The position numbers and the translations under genes are program-made. A DNA stretch of 64,000 nt from Granulicella mallensis MP5ACTX8 (GTDB lineage: Bacteria; Acidobacteriota; Terriglobia; Terriglobales; Acidobacteriaceae), in assembly GCF_000178955.2 (NCBI RefSeq), contig NC_016631.1, positions 3,472,001-3,536,000 on the forward strand. The letters run 5' to 3'. Shown piece after piece: positions 7,522 through 16,053 of the stretch. Every line of letters starts with the position of its first letter. Position 1 is the stretch's first letter. Under the pieces are notes generated by a model. It did not search any database and was not told the DNA's origin. It saw nothing but the letters and a program-made list of their open reading frames with translations.

Positions 7522-10476
7522 TCAGGCGATGCTGGTTGCGCCTTCAGTTGCAGGACGCGTTAGCTCCTCAAGCAGGAAGATCACCGATCGATAGTCCTTG
7601 CCCGTCGCCAGATTCATCCCCAGTTCACAGGTTCGATTGCTGCAGATGTGCTGCTCGAATTCCTGATCCCCAATCTCGTGCACCTCTTCGGAGGTTGCGG
7701 ATTTCGTCAGTTCCGGATGGAGGAATCCACGGTCTCCAGCGAAGGCGCAGCAGGTGGCATAGATGGGCGTGACGGCTTTCTTAGCCAATGCCTCTCCAAC
7801 GTGCTGCAGTTGATCGACCAGCCCGAGATGGTGGAGAGCACAGACCGGATGAAGGACTGCCGACTCTACCTGATGGTGCACAGTCAGTTTTGGCAGAAGA
7901 TAGTCATGAGCCCATGCCACCGAATCGAGAAGCTTGAGCTGTTTGTGGCGCTCTGCATTCTGCAATGTGAGGTACGACACAATCTCGCTCGTGATTCCGA
8001 ACGTGCAGGAACTGGCGTCGCATACGACAGGAATCTTGCCTCCGTCACTCCACTCCCACATCTTCTCGACGACCAGATTTGCCATGTACTTGTTTCCATC
8101 CGCATATCCCTTCGAGTGCCAGACGGTTGCACAGCAAGTGCCGGCGAGATCGTCCGGAATCCAGAGCGGCATGCCCGCGCGAGCAGAGACCGCCACCATC
8201 GCATCCGCTATGTTCGGCCCATGCGCTTCGTCGGAACTGGCAAAGATTCGGTTGACGCAGGCGTGGAAGTAAACGGCCGCAGCATTTTCGCGTGAGGTTG
8301 GCGGAACCTTTGGAATCGCGGCTGGAGGAATGACCGGCAGCCATCCCGGCATCAGATCCTTGCTCACGACCGAGCGAGCGATCCTCAGGGCGCTCTCAGC
8401 TACCAGTGAACCTCCATATACGCTGGTAGCGATGTGGTTAAGAGTAAGAGCTGTTCTTGCTCCCACCTCTGCAAAGCCCCAGTTCTCGGCGATTTTCCCT
8501 GCAACATACTCTTCAGTTTTGTTGTGCTCTTCATGACGGAACCTCTTCATCAACATCCCAGTGTTGATTCCGACCGGACAGGCTAGCGCGCAGCTGCCAT
8601 CGCCCGCACAGGTCTCGATTGCGTCATACTCGTATTGCTTCATGAGCGCTTCCGTGACGATGGAACCAACGGGCTGGCGAAGCATCTCTCGACGAAGAAC
8701 GATGCGCTGCCGCGGTGTTGTAGTGATATGACGACTTGGGCAGACCGACTCACAATATCCGCACTCAATGCAGCGATCGACTTCCTCTTCCACCGTTGGC
8801 ACGGTGTGGAGGTGACGTAGATGCGCTTTGGTGTCTCGGGTCAACATCACATCGGGAGAGAGCATCAGCTTCGGATCGGCCAGCTTCTTGAGCCGCCACA
8901 TCATCTCAGTGAGCTTCAGACCCCACTCATGCTCGACGAAGGGCGCGATATTGCGGCCGGTCCCGTGTTCTGCCTTGAGCGATCCATCGTATTTGTCGAC
9001 GACGAGTTCAACAACACCTCGAAGGAACCCGTCGAAGCGCTGTACGTCTGCTTCCGTGTTGAGGGATGGAGTGATAAGGAAATGTAGATTGCCAGCTGAA
9101 GCATGACCAAAAACAACCCCGTCATAACCATGCTTCGGGAACAGCTTCTGAAGGTCCAGCGCACCATCCGCTAGTTTGTCAGGCGGGAAACAGACGTCTT
9201 CAAGAATCAGCGACGTGCCACTCGGGCGCGCGCCACCGATTGAGGGAAGCAGTCCGCTACGAATCGTCCAGTACTGAGCGGCCAGGTGTGCGTCTCTCGT
9301 AAACTCGGCCGGCTCGAGGAGTGTGAGCCCATTCAGTACCGACTGTGCAGCTTTGGCGGCTTCCCCAAGCTTCTCCGGTGTCGGTTCCCGAAACTCTACC
9401 AGCAGCGCCGTAGCTTCGGCCGGGAGTGTCTTCCAGCGATCCGGAACACCCGGCTTTCCTTCAACTGCCCGCAGGCTGCCACGGTCCGACAACTCAGCAG
9501 CCGCGGCGCCATGAGCGATGAAAGGGGCAACTGCGGCGCAGGCCGAATGCATATCGGGAAAGACGAGGAAGGCGGTCAGGCGATACTTATCATCCAGAAC
9601 GGTCTCGAAGACCCCCTCTGAAATGAAGGCGAGGGTGCCTTCTGAACCGACGAGCAGCTTGCGGAAGATCCCCAGGGGAGTCGACTCATCGAGAAACGCT
9701 CCCATGTGGTAACCCGTTGTGTTCTTGATGCTGTACTTCTTCTTGAGGCGTGCTACTAGCGCAGCATCCTTCTCGATGTCACTCTTAATCTCAAGAAGAC
9801 CGGCAGCCAATGCAGGCTCCGCAAGATTGAATTGATTCTCAGCATCGGGATCGGCTGTGTTGATGAAAGTGCCGGACGGAAGCAGAAACGAAACGGATTC
9901 GAGCGTTTTATAGGAGTTCTCCACCGTGCCACAACACATTCCGCTGGCATTGTTGGCAATGACTCCGCCTACGGTCGCGACGCCTGAACTGGCAGGGTCA
10001 GGTCCGAGCCGATATCCATAGGGATGGAGAGCCAGGTTCGCTCGAAACATCACAGTTCCCGGTCTAACCCGAAGACGTTTTCCGCCATCCTCAACGGATG
10101 CTCCCGCCCAGTGCTTTCTTGCGTCAATGAGAATCCCATTTCCCTGCGACTGGCCGCTGAGACTCGATCCGGCGGACCGAATCGTAACCGGAAGCCCCTT
10201 CTCCTGCGCGTAGGCAAAGATCTTGTTCACCTCTTCGACTGTGCGTGGAGACACAACAACCTTGGGGAACATGCGGTAGGGACTTGCATCGGTCGCGTAC
10301 TTCACGAGGTCGATGAGGCGTGAATGCACCTGCTCTTCGCCGATAAGTTCCGCGAGATCATCACGAAGCCACAACGGGCTGCCTAGAGCAAGTTCTTCTG
10401 GAGCCCGATCGTGGGTAGGCTTGTGTTCAACAGGCGTAATGCGCTCGGTATCGGGCTGCAAAAGAGGAAGAAGCAT
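7522..10476 (-). CDS. FAD- and 4Fe-4S-dependent D-lactate/2-hydroxyacid dehydrogenase
   Basis: Large (984 residues) membrane-associated-type dehydrogenase expected to oxidise D-lactate or a related D-2-hydroxyacid and pass electrons through Fe-S centres to quinone. Domain order: FAD-binding PCMH domain at about residues 65-300 (IRSAGSSLSGQSQGNG, GGVIANNASGMCCG); FAD-oxidase C-terminal domain at about 300-550 (VVFGHASAGNLHFLITP, KAEHGTGRNIAPFVE); two ferredoxin-like clusters with CIECGYCESVCP near 569 and CAGDGSCALACPVG near 623; then two CCG-type domains with CCATVWHSKG near 781 and CCAFAGDRGF near 909. The layout matches YdiJ/Dld-II-type enzymes, so D-2-hydroxyglutarate is an alternative substrate. 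It is the first gene of the operon with cydAB and alsDS, which favours lactate. ATG 10476 has AGGAGA upstream. Confidence 0.85.
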   Translation of the reverse strand: MLLPLLQPDTERITPVEHKPTHDRAPEELALGSPLWLRDDLAELIGEEQVHSRLIDLVKYATDASPYRMFPKVVVSPRTVEEVNKIFAYAQEKGLPVTIRSAGSSLSGQSQGNGILIDARKHWAGASVEDGGKRLRVRPGTVMFRANLALHPYGYRLGPDPASSGVATVGGVIANNASGMCCGTVENSYKTLESVSFLLPSGTFINTADPDAENQFNLAEPALAAGLLEIKSDIEKDAALVARLKKKYSIKNTTGYHMGAFLDESTPLGIFRKLLVGSEGTLAFISEGVFETVLDDKYRLTAFLVFPDMHSACAAVAPFIAHGAAAAELSDRGSLRAVEGKPGVPDRWKTLPAEATALLVEFREPTPEKLGEAAKAAQSVLNGLTLLEPAEFTRDAHLAAQYWTIRSGLLPSIGGARPSGTSLILEDVCFPPDKLADGALDLQKLFPKHGYDGVVFGHASAGNLHFLITPSLNTEADVQRFDGFLRGVVELVVDKYDGSLKAEHGTGRNIAPFVEHEWGLKLTEMMWRLKKLADPKLMLSPDVMLTRDTKAHLRHLHTVPTVEEEVDRCIECGYCESVCPSRHITTTPRQRIVLRREMLRQPVGSIVTEALMKQYEYDAIETCAGDGSCALACPVGINTGMLMKRFRHEEHNKTEEYVAGKIAENWGFAEVGARTALTLNHIATSVYGGSLVAESALRIARSVVSKDLMPGWLPVIPPAAIPKVPPTSRENAAAVYFHACVNRIFASSDEAHGPNIADAMVAVSARAGMPLWIPDDLAGTCCATVWHSKGYADGNKYMANLVVEKMWEWSDGGKIPVVCDASSCTFGITSEIVSYLTLQNAERHKQLKLLDSVAWAHDYLLPKLTVHHQVESAVLHPVCALHHLGLVDQLQHVGEALAKKAVTPIYATCCAFAGDRGFLHPELTKSATSEEVHEIGDQEFEQHICSNRTCELGMNLATGKDYRSVIFLLEELTRPATEGATSIA

Positions 10477-10945
10477 CGGACAATCTCCTGAAATTCGTTA
10501 GCCAGACGGCATAAGGGTAGAAACATGCAATGAATCAGACTATGGAATCAGCAGTGCTTGTTCCCCGGCGCTGGAGAGTACCTACTGCCGGAGCTGCTGA
10601 AACAGCCCGTTCTATGCTCGGTACGCTCTCCCAAGCCGTCGCCACCTCTATCGATCGAAGATCGGTATCAGGCAACGAAATCATCCTAACTACCGATTAC
10701 AAGCCCGTAAATCATATGTTTCTATTAGCCCCACGGACGGACGCGTTTCGAGCCTAATACTGTGGAGGACACTGTACGTCGTCATAAGAAACAACTCCTG
10801 GGAATAAAGGGCGAGATCTGCCTGCGATCATCGCAGCAACGAGAACGTGTACGCTCTCGCCAACTGGACAGCATAAACATGGCAGCAGAGAATTACTGAC
10901 ATAAATGCTTATTCATACGATTTAGATGGGGTCTAACTCATCCAG
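10477..10945. other. Divergent intergenic region without recognisable gene
   Basis: This stretch separates the minus-strand lactate/bd-oxidase/acetoin operon from the plus-strand efflux operon and must contain the former's promoter. I see no consensus promoter good enough to call. The short open frames here (for example 10530-10757) have no ribosome site and no family resemblance. Confidence 0.5.
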
Positions 10946-11029
10946 ATGCCAGACCGTTTTCGGAAACCGTTCGACGGGAAAGAACTCCTGCCCGCGGTTG
11001 CAGCCACACTTCAAGGAGTCGAGAACTGA
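10946..11029 (+). pseudogene. Remnant of a response-regulator receiver domain (C-terminal tail)
   Basis: A 27-residue frame ends in FRKPFDGKELLPAVAATLQG, matching the last strand and helix of a CheY-like receiver, in which KPF contains the conserved Lys and is followed by the final helix. No receiver sequence is found upstream, and a stop lies just before in the same frame. It is therefore a leftover of a deleted regulator, too short to fold as a receiver. A hairpin follows at 11056. Confidence 0.5.
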
Positions 11030-11055
11030 GTTGCTTCTTCAAAGATCGAGCCGAA

Positions 11056-11077
11056 AGAGTCGCGCCGAAGCGACTCT
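11056..11077. terminator. Hairpin, possible old terminator
   Basis: AGAGTCGC and GCGACTCT form a perfect 8-bp stem around a 6-base loop, 27 bases after the stop of the receiver remnant. There is no run of T after it on either strand, so rho-independent action is doubtful. Confidence 0.35.
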
Positions 11078-11168
11078 AATAGAAACATATGATAGCCAGC
11101 CCGCTGCGCTCCTCTTACGATCATGGTGCTAACCAATGTAGCGCGCCATAGGAGGGCGAGGATCGAAC

Positions 11169-12296
11169 ATGTCAAAGCGGGCCATCATTGTTCCGATCCT
11201 GGTGCTCGGCATGGCCGCGGCTCTATTTTTCGGTATCCGCAGCCAATGGGTACGAGAAGAAGTAGGTTCTGGGGAGCAACGAACCGATGATGCGTATGTG
11301 AAAGCATTCCAGACTCCCCTAAGTACTCGCATCAGCGGTAGCGTGAAGCGCGTGGCAGCACGCGACTATCAACCAGCTAAGGCCGGCGAGCTTGTGGTTG
11401 AACTGGAAGACGCCGACTATCAGGCCGTTCTGAAGGAATCGCAAGCGGCTCTCGAGGCAGCACAGGCGGAATATTCTGCGAATCAAGATGCCAAACGAGC
11501 GGCGGACGCAAGCATTGAAGCCGCACAGGCCGGAATCGAACAGGCTCAGGCATCTGCCGACGCTGCCCAGGCGAGTATCGATGCGACCGGGGCAAGCCTG
11601 GCGCAGGCCCAATCGGAATTCGATCGCCATCAAGGCCTTTTGGAAACGAAGGCGGCAACCAGACAACAGTTTGAGCAAGCACAATCGGCAAGATTAAACT
11701 TTGTTGCAGGCCTTTCGGGTAAAAAGGCCGATCTGGCTCGGGCGCAGGCAGCCGTTAAGGCGTCCGAAGCCGGGTTATCGAGCGCAAAGCAGCAGCGTGT
11801 CTCTCTCAACGCTAAGGATCAAGGATTACTGGCCCAGATCGAGGCGAAGAAGGCCGCAATCGTTGTAGCCCAGGTGAATGTGGGCTACACCAAGATATTC
11901 TCGCCGGCAGACGGCTCTCTTGGTGAATTCCGAGTTCACCCTGGACAACTTGTAGGAGCAGGCCAACAGATTGTGGATCTGGTCCAAAGCGAAATCTGGA
12001 TTGAGGCTAACTTTCGAGAGACTCAACTCGGCTACGCCAAGTCGGGTGACCCCGCAGATATCAGGATCGATGCACTTCCCTCCAAGGTTTTTCATGGACA
12101 TATCCTTGAGATTGCACCAGCGAGTGGTTCCCAATTCGCGCTTCTTCCCCCCGATAATGCAACGGGAAACTTCACAAAAGTAATTCAGCGCGTACCGGTC
12201 AAGATCAGCCTTGATCAAGATCCATCTCTGACACAGTTGCGACCAGGATTTTCTGCAGAGGTTGTCATCCACCCATCGAGCGGTACAGCGAGGTAG
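11169..12296 (+). CDS. HlyD/EmrA-family membrane fusion protein
   Basis: Periplasmic adaptor linking an inner-membrane MFS pump to an outer-membrane channel. 375 residues: one N-terminal membrane anchor (IIVPILVLGMAAALFFGI), a first lipoyl half (TDDAYVKAFQTPLSTRISG, the EmrA-type TDDAYV block), then a long Ala/Gln-rich coiled-coil hairpin at about residues 85-225. The second lipoyl half follows (GYTKIFSPADGSLGEFRVHPGQLV), then the beta-barrel with IWIEANFRETQL. AGGAGG lies upstream of the ATG. It is the first gene of an efflux operon; the pump gene follows 8 bases later and the channel gene directly after that. The exported compound is unknown. The MarR gene downstream may regulate it, as in emrRAB, but lies beyond a hairpin. 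Confidence 0.9.
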   Translation: MSKRAIIVPILVLGMAAALFFGIRSQWVREEVGSGEQRTDDAYVKAFQTPLSTRISGSVKRVAARDYQPAKAGELVVELEDADYQAVLKESQAALEAAQAEYSANQDAKRAADASIEAAQAGIEQAQASADAAQASIDATGASLAQAQSEFDRHQGLLETKAATRQQFEQAQSARLNFVAGLSGKKADLARAQAAVKASEAGLSSAKQQRVSLNAKDQGLLAQIEAKKAAIVVAQVNVGYTKIFSPADGSLGEFRVHPGQLVGAGQQIVDLVQSEIWIEANFRETQLGYAKSGDPADIRIDALPSKVFHGHILEIAPASGSQFALLPPDNATGNFTKVIQRVPVKISLDQDPSLTQLRPGFSAEVVIHPSSGTAR

Positions 12297-12304
12297 GTCT
12301 GCCG

Positions 12305-13921
12305 ATGTCGGATACTGCGCAAACAACCGGTACCGTCCGAACCTATCAGCCAATTCTCGGAGTGGGCGCGGTTCTGCTCGGAGCAGCCCTTGCCACCTTT
12401 CTTGGCCGCCTGTTAAGCGTTGGCGCCGGAGACCTGCGGGGTGCTCTTGGATTGGATTTCGATTCTGCTTCCTGGATAGGAACGACCTACAACATGGGGA
12501 TGATGTTCATCGGTCCCTTCTCCGTGTTCCTTGGAGGACTACTGGGGCCACGCAGAGTTCTGATTGCCTGCGCCGGCATCTTCACATTGTTGTGCATCGT
12601 AGCCCCATTTGTGAGCCACTTCCCTCTTCTGCTGGCGGTGCTGGCCCTGGCTGGATTGACCGCAGGCACCTTTTATCCCCTGAGCCTGTCTTTCATCCTT
12701 CGCAATCTCCCCCAACGATACGCACTATATGGCATCGGCGCTTACGCATTCGATATCGTCGTAACAACGCATGTCGCCCACTCCTGGGAAGGGTGGATCA
12801 TGCGGACATTGTCCTGGCGCTGGATCTTTTGGACAGATGCATTGCTGACGCCAGTGATGATCCTGCTCGTATTGTTTGGCATCGCACCACAGCCTCTTCC
12901 AAAGCCGAAGGACGGACAGGCACCTCCAAGCTGGAGAGGCTTCCTGTATGCCAGTGTAGGAGCCGCATTGCTCTATGGAGCGTTGGACCAGGGACAGCGA
13001 ATGGACTGGTGGCGCTCCACGACCTTCGTCGCAATGGTGATTACGGGCATATTTCTTGTCCTCTGTGCGCTCATCCGTCATTTCATACGCCCCAACCCAC
13101 TGATCAACTACCCCTTTCTTCGCCGACGTAACACCATCCTCCTGGCGTTCGTTCTGATCTTCTTTCGCTTTTCTCTTCTCTCGACTGTACTGGTGGTGCC
13201 AACCTATCTTGGGAATATTCAGGGCTATAACGCGGATCAGATCGGTCCCGTACTTTTGTGGCTAGCTATTCCAGAGGTTCTGGCAGGATTTCTCGCTGTT
13301 TTTCTTCTCGCACGAATCGATACCCGAATCATCCTTGGGAGCGGGTTTGCCCTCATGGGCCTCGGATGCCTCATGAATGCAAGTCTCACGTCGGCATGGT
13401 CAGGAACCAACTTTCAGCTAAGCCAATTGGTGCTCTCGCTGGGAGAAGGACTGGCGTTTAATGGCCTGGTCGGAGTTTTGATTCTCGATATTCTGAACTC
13501 AGGCGCGATGAGCAGAGGGATAGACCTTCTCACGTTCTCGGGCTTTTTCCAAACGATCAGACTCCTCGGGGGCGAGGTTGGATCGGCATATATGCAGCAC
13601 TTCCTGCAAGTCCGCGAACAATTCCATTCGAATACGATTGGCTTGCATGTGCAACGAGGCGCTGCGGATAGCACTCAGCGCCTCCAGGGCCTCACTCTCG
13701 GGATGCGGGCGCAGGCTACTGGGCCAGACCAGGCTGGAGGCCGTGCCTTTGAGCTGCTCGGACTGACGATTCGGAAGCAGGCTTTCACTCTCGCCACAAC
13801 GGATTGCTTTCTTCTACTGGCCTGTGCGGCTGTTGTGTGTATGGTGATTGTCTCGGCTATCAGCTCTCACAAGCTTCAATACAAGGCCCTTCTTGCATCG
13901 GCGAAAGGACAGAACGCATAG
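12305..13921 (+). CDS. DHA2-family MFS drug:proton antiporter (EmrB-like)
   Basis: Inner-membrane pump of the tripartite efflux system. 538 residues with about 14 hydrophobic segments, consistent with the 14-helix DHA2 family. Recognisable blocks are FDSASWIGTTYNMGMMFIGP (helix 1-2 region), GPRRVLIACAGIFTLL (loop 2-3, a variant of the G-R-R motif) and LSWRWIFWTDALLTPVMI (the R-W-I-F block at the domain junction). The C-terminal cytoplasmic tail is short. It starts 8 bases after the EmrA-like gene, and the outer-membrane channel gene starts on the base after its stop. Substrate is not deducible from sequence. Confidence 0.88.
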   Translation: MSDTAQTTGTVRTYQPILGVGAVLLGAALATFLGRLLSVGAGDLRGALGLDFDSASWIGTTYNMGMMFIGPFSVFLGGLLGPRRVLIACAGIFTLLCIVAPFVSHFPLLLAVLALAGLTAGTFYPLSLSFILRNLPQRYALYGIGAYAFDIVVTTHVAHSWEGWIMRTLSWRWIFWTDALLTPVMILLVLFGIAPQPLPKPKDGQAPPSWRGFLYASVGAALLYGALDQGQRMDWWRSTTFVAMVITGIFLVLCALIRHFIRPNPLINYPFLRRRNTILLAFVLIFFRFSLLSTVLVVPTYLGNIQGYNADQIGPVLLWLAIPEVLAGFLAVFLLARIDTRIILGSGFALMGLGCLMNASLTSAWSGTNFQLSQLVLSLGEGLAFNGLVGVLILDILNSGAMSRGIDLLTFSGFFQTIRLLGGEVGSAYMQHFLQVREQFHSNTIGLHVQRGAADSTQRLQGLTLGMRAQATGPDQAGGRAFELLGLTIRKQAFTLATTDCFLLLACAAVVCMVIVSAISSHKLQYKALLASAKGQNA

Positions 13922-15355
13922 ATGCTATCCAGAACAAAATACGCTGCACTCTTGATGGGGTTTCGTTGCAGGGATCGCTCTTCTCTAACAAGAGGAAGGC
14001 AGTTAAAGCGCATCGCCGCACTCATGGCGTTCTGCTTACTCGGGACTTCAGCAAAGGCGCAACAGGAGACCGCGACAGCCGAGCGGCCAACAATATCGCT
14101 TACTGTGGCCCAGGCGGTCGACCTGGCCATGCAGCATAACCGCCGCCTGAGATTAGCCAGGCTATCGGTCGACCTGAGCAAAGAGAAGCAGTCCATCGCC
14201 AAGTCGAACTACTATCCGCACATATCCAACCAATCGACCGCACTGTACGTCACCGAGCTCCAAGGAGTATCCATTCCGGCAGGAGCATTGGGCGGTTCGG
14301 CCGCGACAGGACTTGTTCCACCTCGAACCGTTTCAGTGGGACAGGGTGCTCTGGATACCTTCACCAGCGGCACAGGGCTTACCCAGCCAATCACTCAACT
14401 CCTCAAGATCCATGCTGGCGAGAAGGCCGCTATTGCCGACGTGCGAAGCGCGGAGTTTGACGAAGCAGACACCGAAAACTCCATTTCGTTGGTTGTGCAT
14501 CAACTCTATTTCAATATCCTCACGCAGCAGGCGCACCTCGAGGCCGCAAAACAATCCGTTTCAGCCGCCCAAATTGCCGAAGCGGAAAGCTCCAAAGAGG
14601 TTTCCGAAGGGCGGTCGCTTGAAGTCGCAGTTCTACAGGCCCACGCCTCTATGCTGGACCAGCAACAGACCGTCTTGACGCAACAGTTGTCGATCGATGA
14701 CGCGATGCTCCAACTGGACGATACCTTGGGGTTGCCTTTAGGTACACGATTGGTTCTCGATGACTCAGTGGGCGACGCTCCACAGGTTCCCGCGCGGGCC
14801 GAGGCGTATGCATCCATCTTGTCCCATAACCCGAAGGTTTTATCTGCTCAGCAAACTGTCGAAAAAGCCAGAGCGGGAGTATCTGCGGCACGCGACGCAT
14901 ACATCCCGGATATTACGGGACTTGCTCGGTACAGCTACCAGAGCGGCGTGCCGTTCCTGGCGCACAATTTCGGAACCTTCGGTGGAGCTATCACCTTCGA
15001 TCTGTTTGACGGAGGCGCCCGGGAAGCCAAAGTAAATCAGGCAAAGATCGAATTGAAGATAGCCGACACACAATTGCAGCAGACTGAGTCCGAGATTCGC
15101 ATTCAAATCTCAGCGGCCTACGACAAAGTGGAAAGACTTCAACAACTCGTTTCAGTCGTCGAAGAGGCGTATAGAGTGCGAACCGAGGTGGCACGTGTCA
15201 GCTCAGAACAAGTCGCCCATAGCGCTGCGCTCGAGTCGACTGCGGCAAAAGAAGCTGCTGCAGCCTATGACACAAAGGCCTCACTTCTGGAGGCAAAGCT
15301 TGGTCTCTTTCTAGCCACGAATGATATTCAACAAATGCTCGGCCAACGTCCCTGA
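13922..15355 (+). CDS. TolC-like outer-membrane efflux protein
   Basis: Outer-membrane factor completing the tripartite pump. 477 residues with the duplicated OEP pattern: LTVAQAVDLAMQHNRRLRLARL near the start and AYASILSHNPKVLSAQQTVEKA near the middle, followed by ARYSYQSGVPF, GGAITFDLFDGGAREAKVNQAK and the C-terminal long helices. The start at 13922 gives an N-terminal extension of about 45 residues before the cleavage-like site LLGTSAKAQ; no better start with a ribosome site is seen, and AAAGGA precedes this ATG. A strong hairpin after the stop ends the operon. Confidence 0.88.
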   Translation: MLSRTKYAALLMGFRCRDRSSLTRGRQLKRIAALMAFCLLGTSAKAQQETATAERPTISLTVAQAVDLAMQHNRRLRLARLSVDLSKEKQSIAKSNYYPHISNQSTALYVTELQGVSIPAGALGGSAATGLVPPRTVSVGQGALDTFTSGTGLTQPITQLLKIHAGEKAAIADVRSAEFDEADTENSISLVVHQLYFNILTQQAHLEAAKQSVSAAQIAEAESSKEVSEGRSLEVAVLQAHASMLDQQQTVLTQQLSIDDAMLQLDDTLGLPLGTRLVLDDSVGDAPQVPARAEAYASILSHNPKVLSAQQTVEKARAGVSAARDAYIPDITGLARYSYQSGVPFLAHNFGTFGGAITFDLFDGGAREAKVNQAKIELKIADTQLQQTESEIRIQISAAYDKVERLQQLVSVVEEAYRVRTEVARVSSEQVAHSAALESTAAKEAAAAYDTKASLLEAKLGLFLATNDIQQMLGQRP

Positions 15356-15423
15356 CATCAACAGCTCACGAACTTCCAGACTGCCCTGTCATTGCGCGGA
15401 GCTGAGACCTCAATATTGCTAAC

Positions 15424-15458
15424 GAGTCCTCTTCCGCGCAGCCAGCGGAAGAGGACTC
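15424..15458 (+). terminator. Perfect 14-bp hairpin after the efflux operon
   Basis: GAGTCCTCTTCCGC pairs perfectly with GCGGAAGAGGACTC around a 7-base loop, 68 bases after the tolC-like stop. There is no T-tract, so it may act as a transcript-stabilising or factor-assisted terminator. Confidence 0.6.
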
Positions 15459-15498
15459 ATCGGATAACGCGGGGTAAAGCCGTACCTTTGTTAATTTT

Positions 15499-15527
15499 AT
15501 GCAGATAACTGTACAGATAAACTGCAT
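15499..15527. promoter_or_regulatory. Palindromic operator for the MarR regulator
   Basis: A 29-base imperfect palindrome with outer arms ATGCAG and CTGCAT and a CTGTACAG core lies 19 bases upstream of the marR start. It also reads as two direct copies, CAGATAACTG and CAGATAAACTG. This size and position fit MarR-family dimer binding and autoregulation. Sequence symmetry is seen; binding is inferred. Confidence 0.55.
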
Positions 15528-15545
15528 ATATGCAAGAATCCATGC

Positions 15546-15998
15546 ATGGGTGATCGAGCAAGTATTTCTAAAGCCGAGCAGGTTTCCGCACTTGCAGCCG
15601 AACTTCGTGCGATCTTCGGCAAACTAAAGCGGAAGCTGCGCGAGCAAGGTGGACGAAGTGATTTAAAACCTTCACAGGTCTCTATCCTCCTCCGCCTAGA
15701 GAAGGAAGGTCCTGCCACCGTGTCGAGCCTCGCGCGAGCTGAGGGCATGCGTCCTCAGTCCATGAGCACCATCATCACATCGTTGTTGGAAGCCGGATTA
15801 GTGAAAGGCTCTCCAGACCCGAATGATGGGCGGCAGACCTTGATTTCACTCTCTCGAAAATGCGAAAAGCTGCTCAAGGAAGGCCGCGCTGCAACTCAGG
15901 ATTGGCTTACAACCGCGATCCAGAAGAAGCTCTCCTCTCAGGAGCAGGAAAAGCTTGCGGCTGCCGTCAAACTGCTCACGCAACTCATCGAGGACTGA
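15546..15998 (+). CDS. MarR-family transcriptional regulator
   Basis: Dimeric winged-helix repressor, 150 residues, the family's usual size. Helix-turn-helix region at about residues 45-85: KPSQVSILLRLEKEGPATVSSLARAEGMRPQSMSTII, followed by the wing with DPNDGRQTLISLS, the hallmark D-x-R-D/G-R wing motif. The N- and C-terminal helices form the dimer interface. ATG 15546 is used because the earlier ATG at 15542 meets a stop after three codons; the ribosome site is weak. It probably regulates itself and the three genes after it, and may control the efflux operon upstream, since MarR proteins often sit beside EmrAB-type pumps. Confidence 0.9.
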   Translation: MGDRASISKAEQVSALAAELRAIFGKLKRKLREQGGRSDLKPSQVSILLRLEKEGPATVSSLARAEGMRPQSMSTIITSLLEAGLVKGSPDPNDGRQTLISLSRKCEKLLKEGRAATQDWLTTAIQKKLSSQEQEKLAAAVKLLTQLIED

Positions 15999-16053
15999 TG
16001 TCCTCCTATGTAGAACTCAACGCTCATCACACCACTTCCGAGGAGAAAACCTG

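Noticed and set aside
6909..7772. Plus-strand frame of 287 residues
   Set aside because: It lies opposite cydA and the end of the dehydrogenase gene, whose protein content is unmistakable.
12262..13131. Plus-strand frame of 289 residues overlapping the EmrB-like gene
   Set aside because: Shadow frame of a clear membrane transporter; composition is Arg/Ser/Pro-rich and not protein-like.
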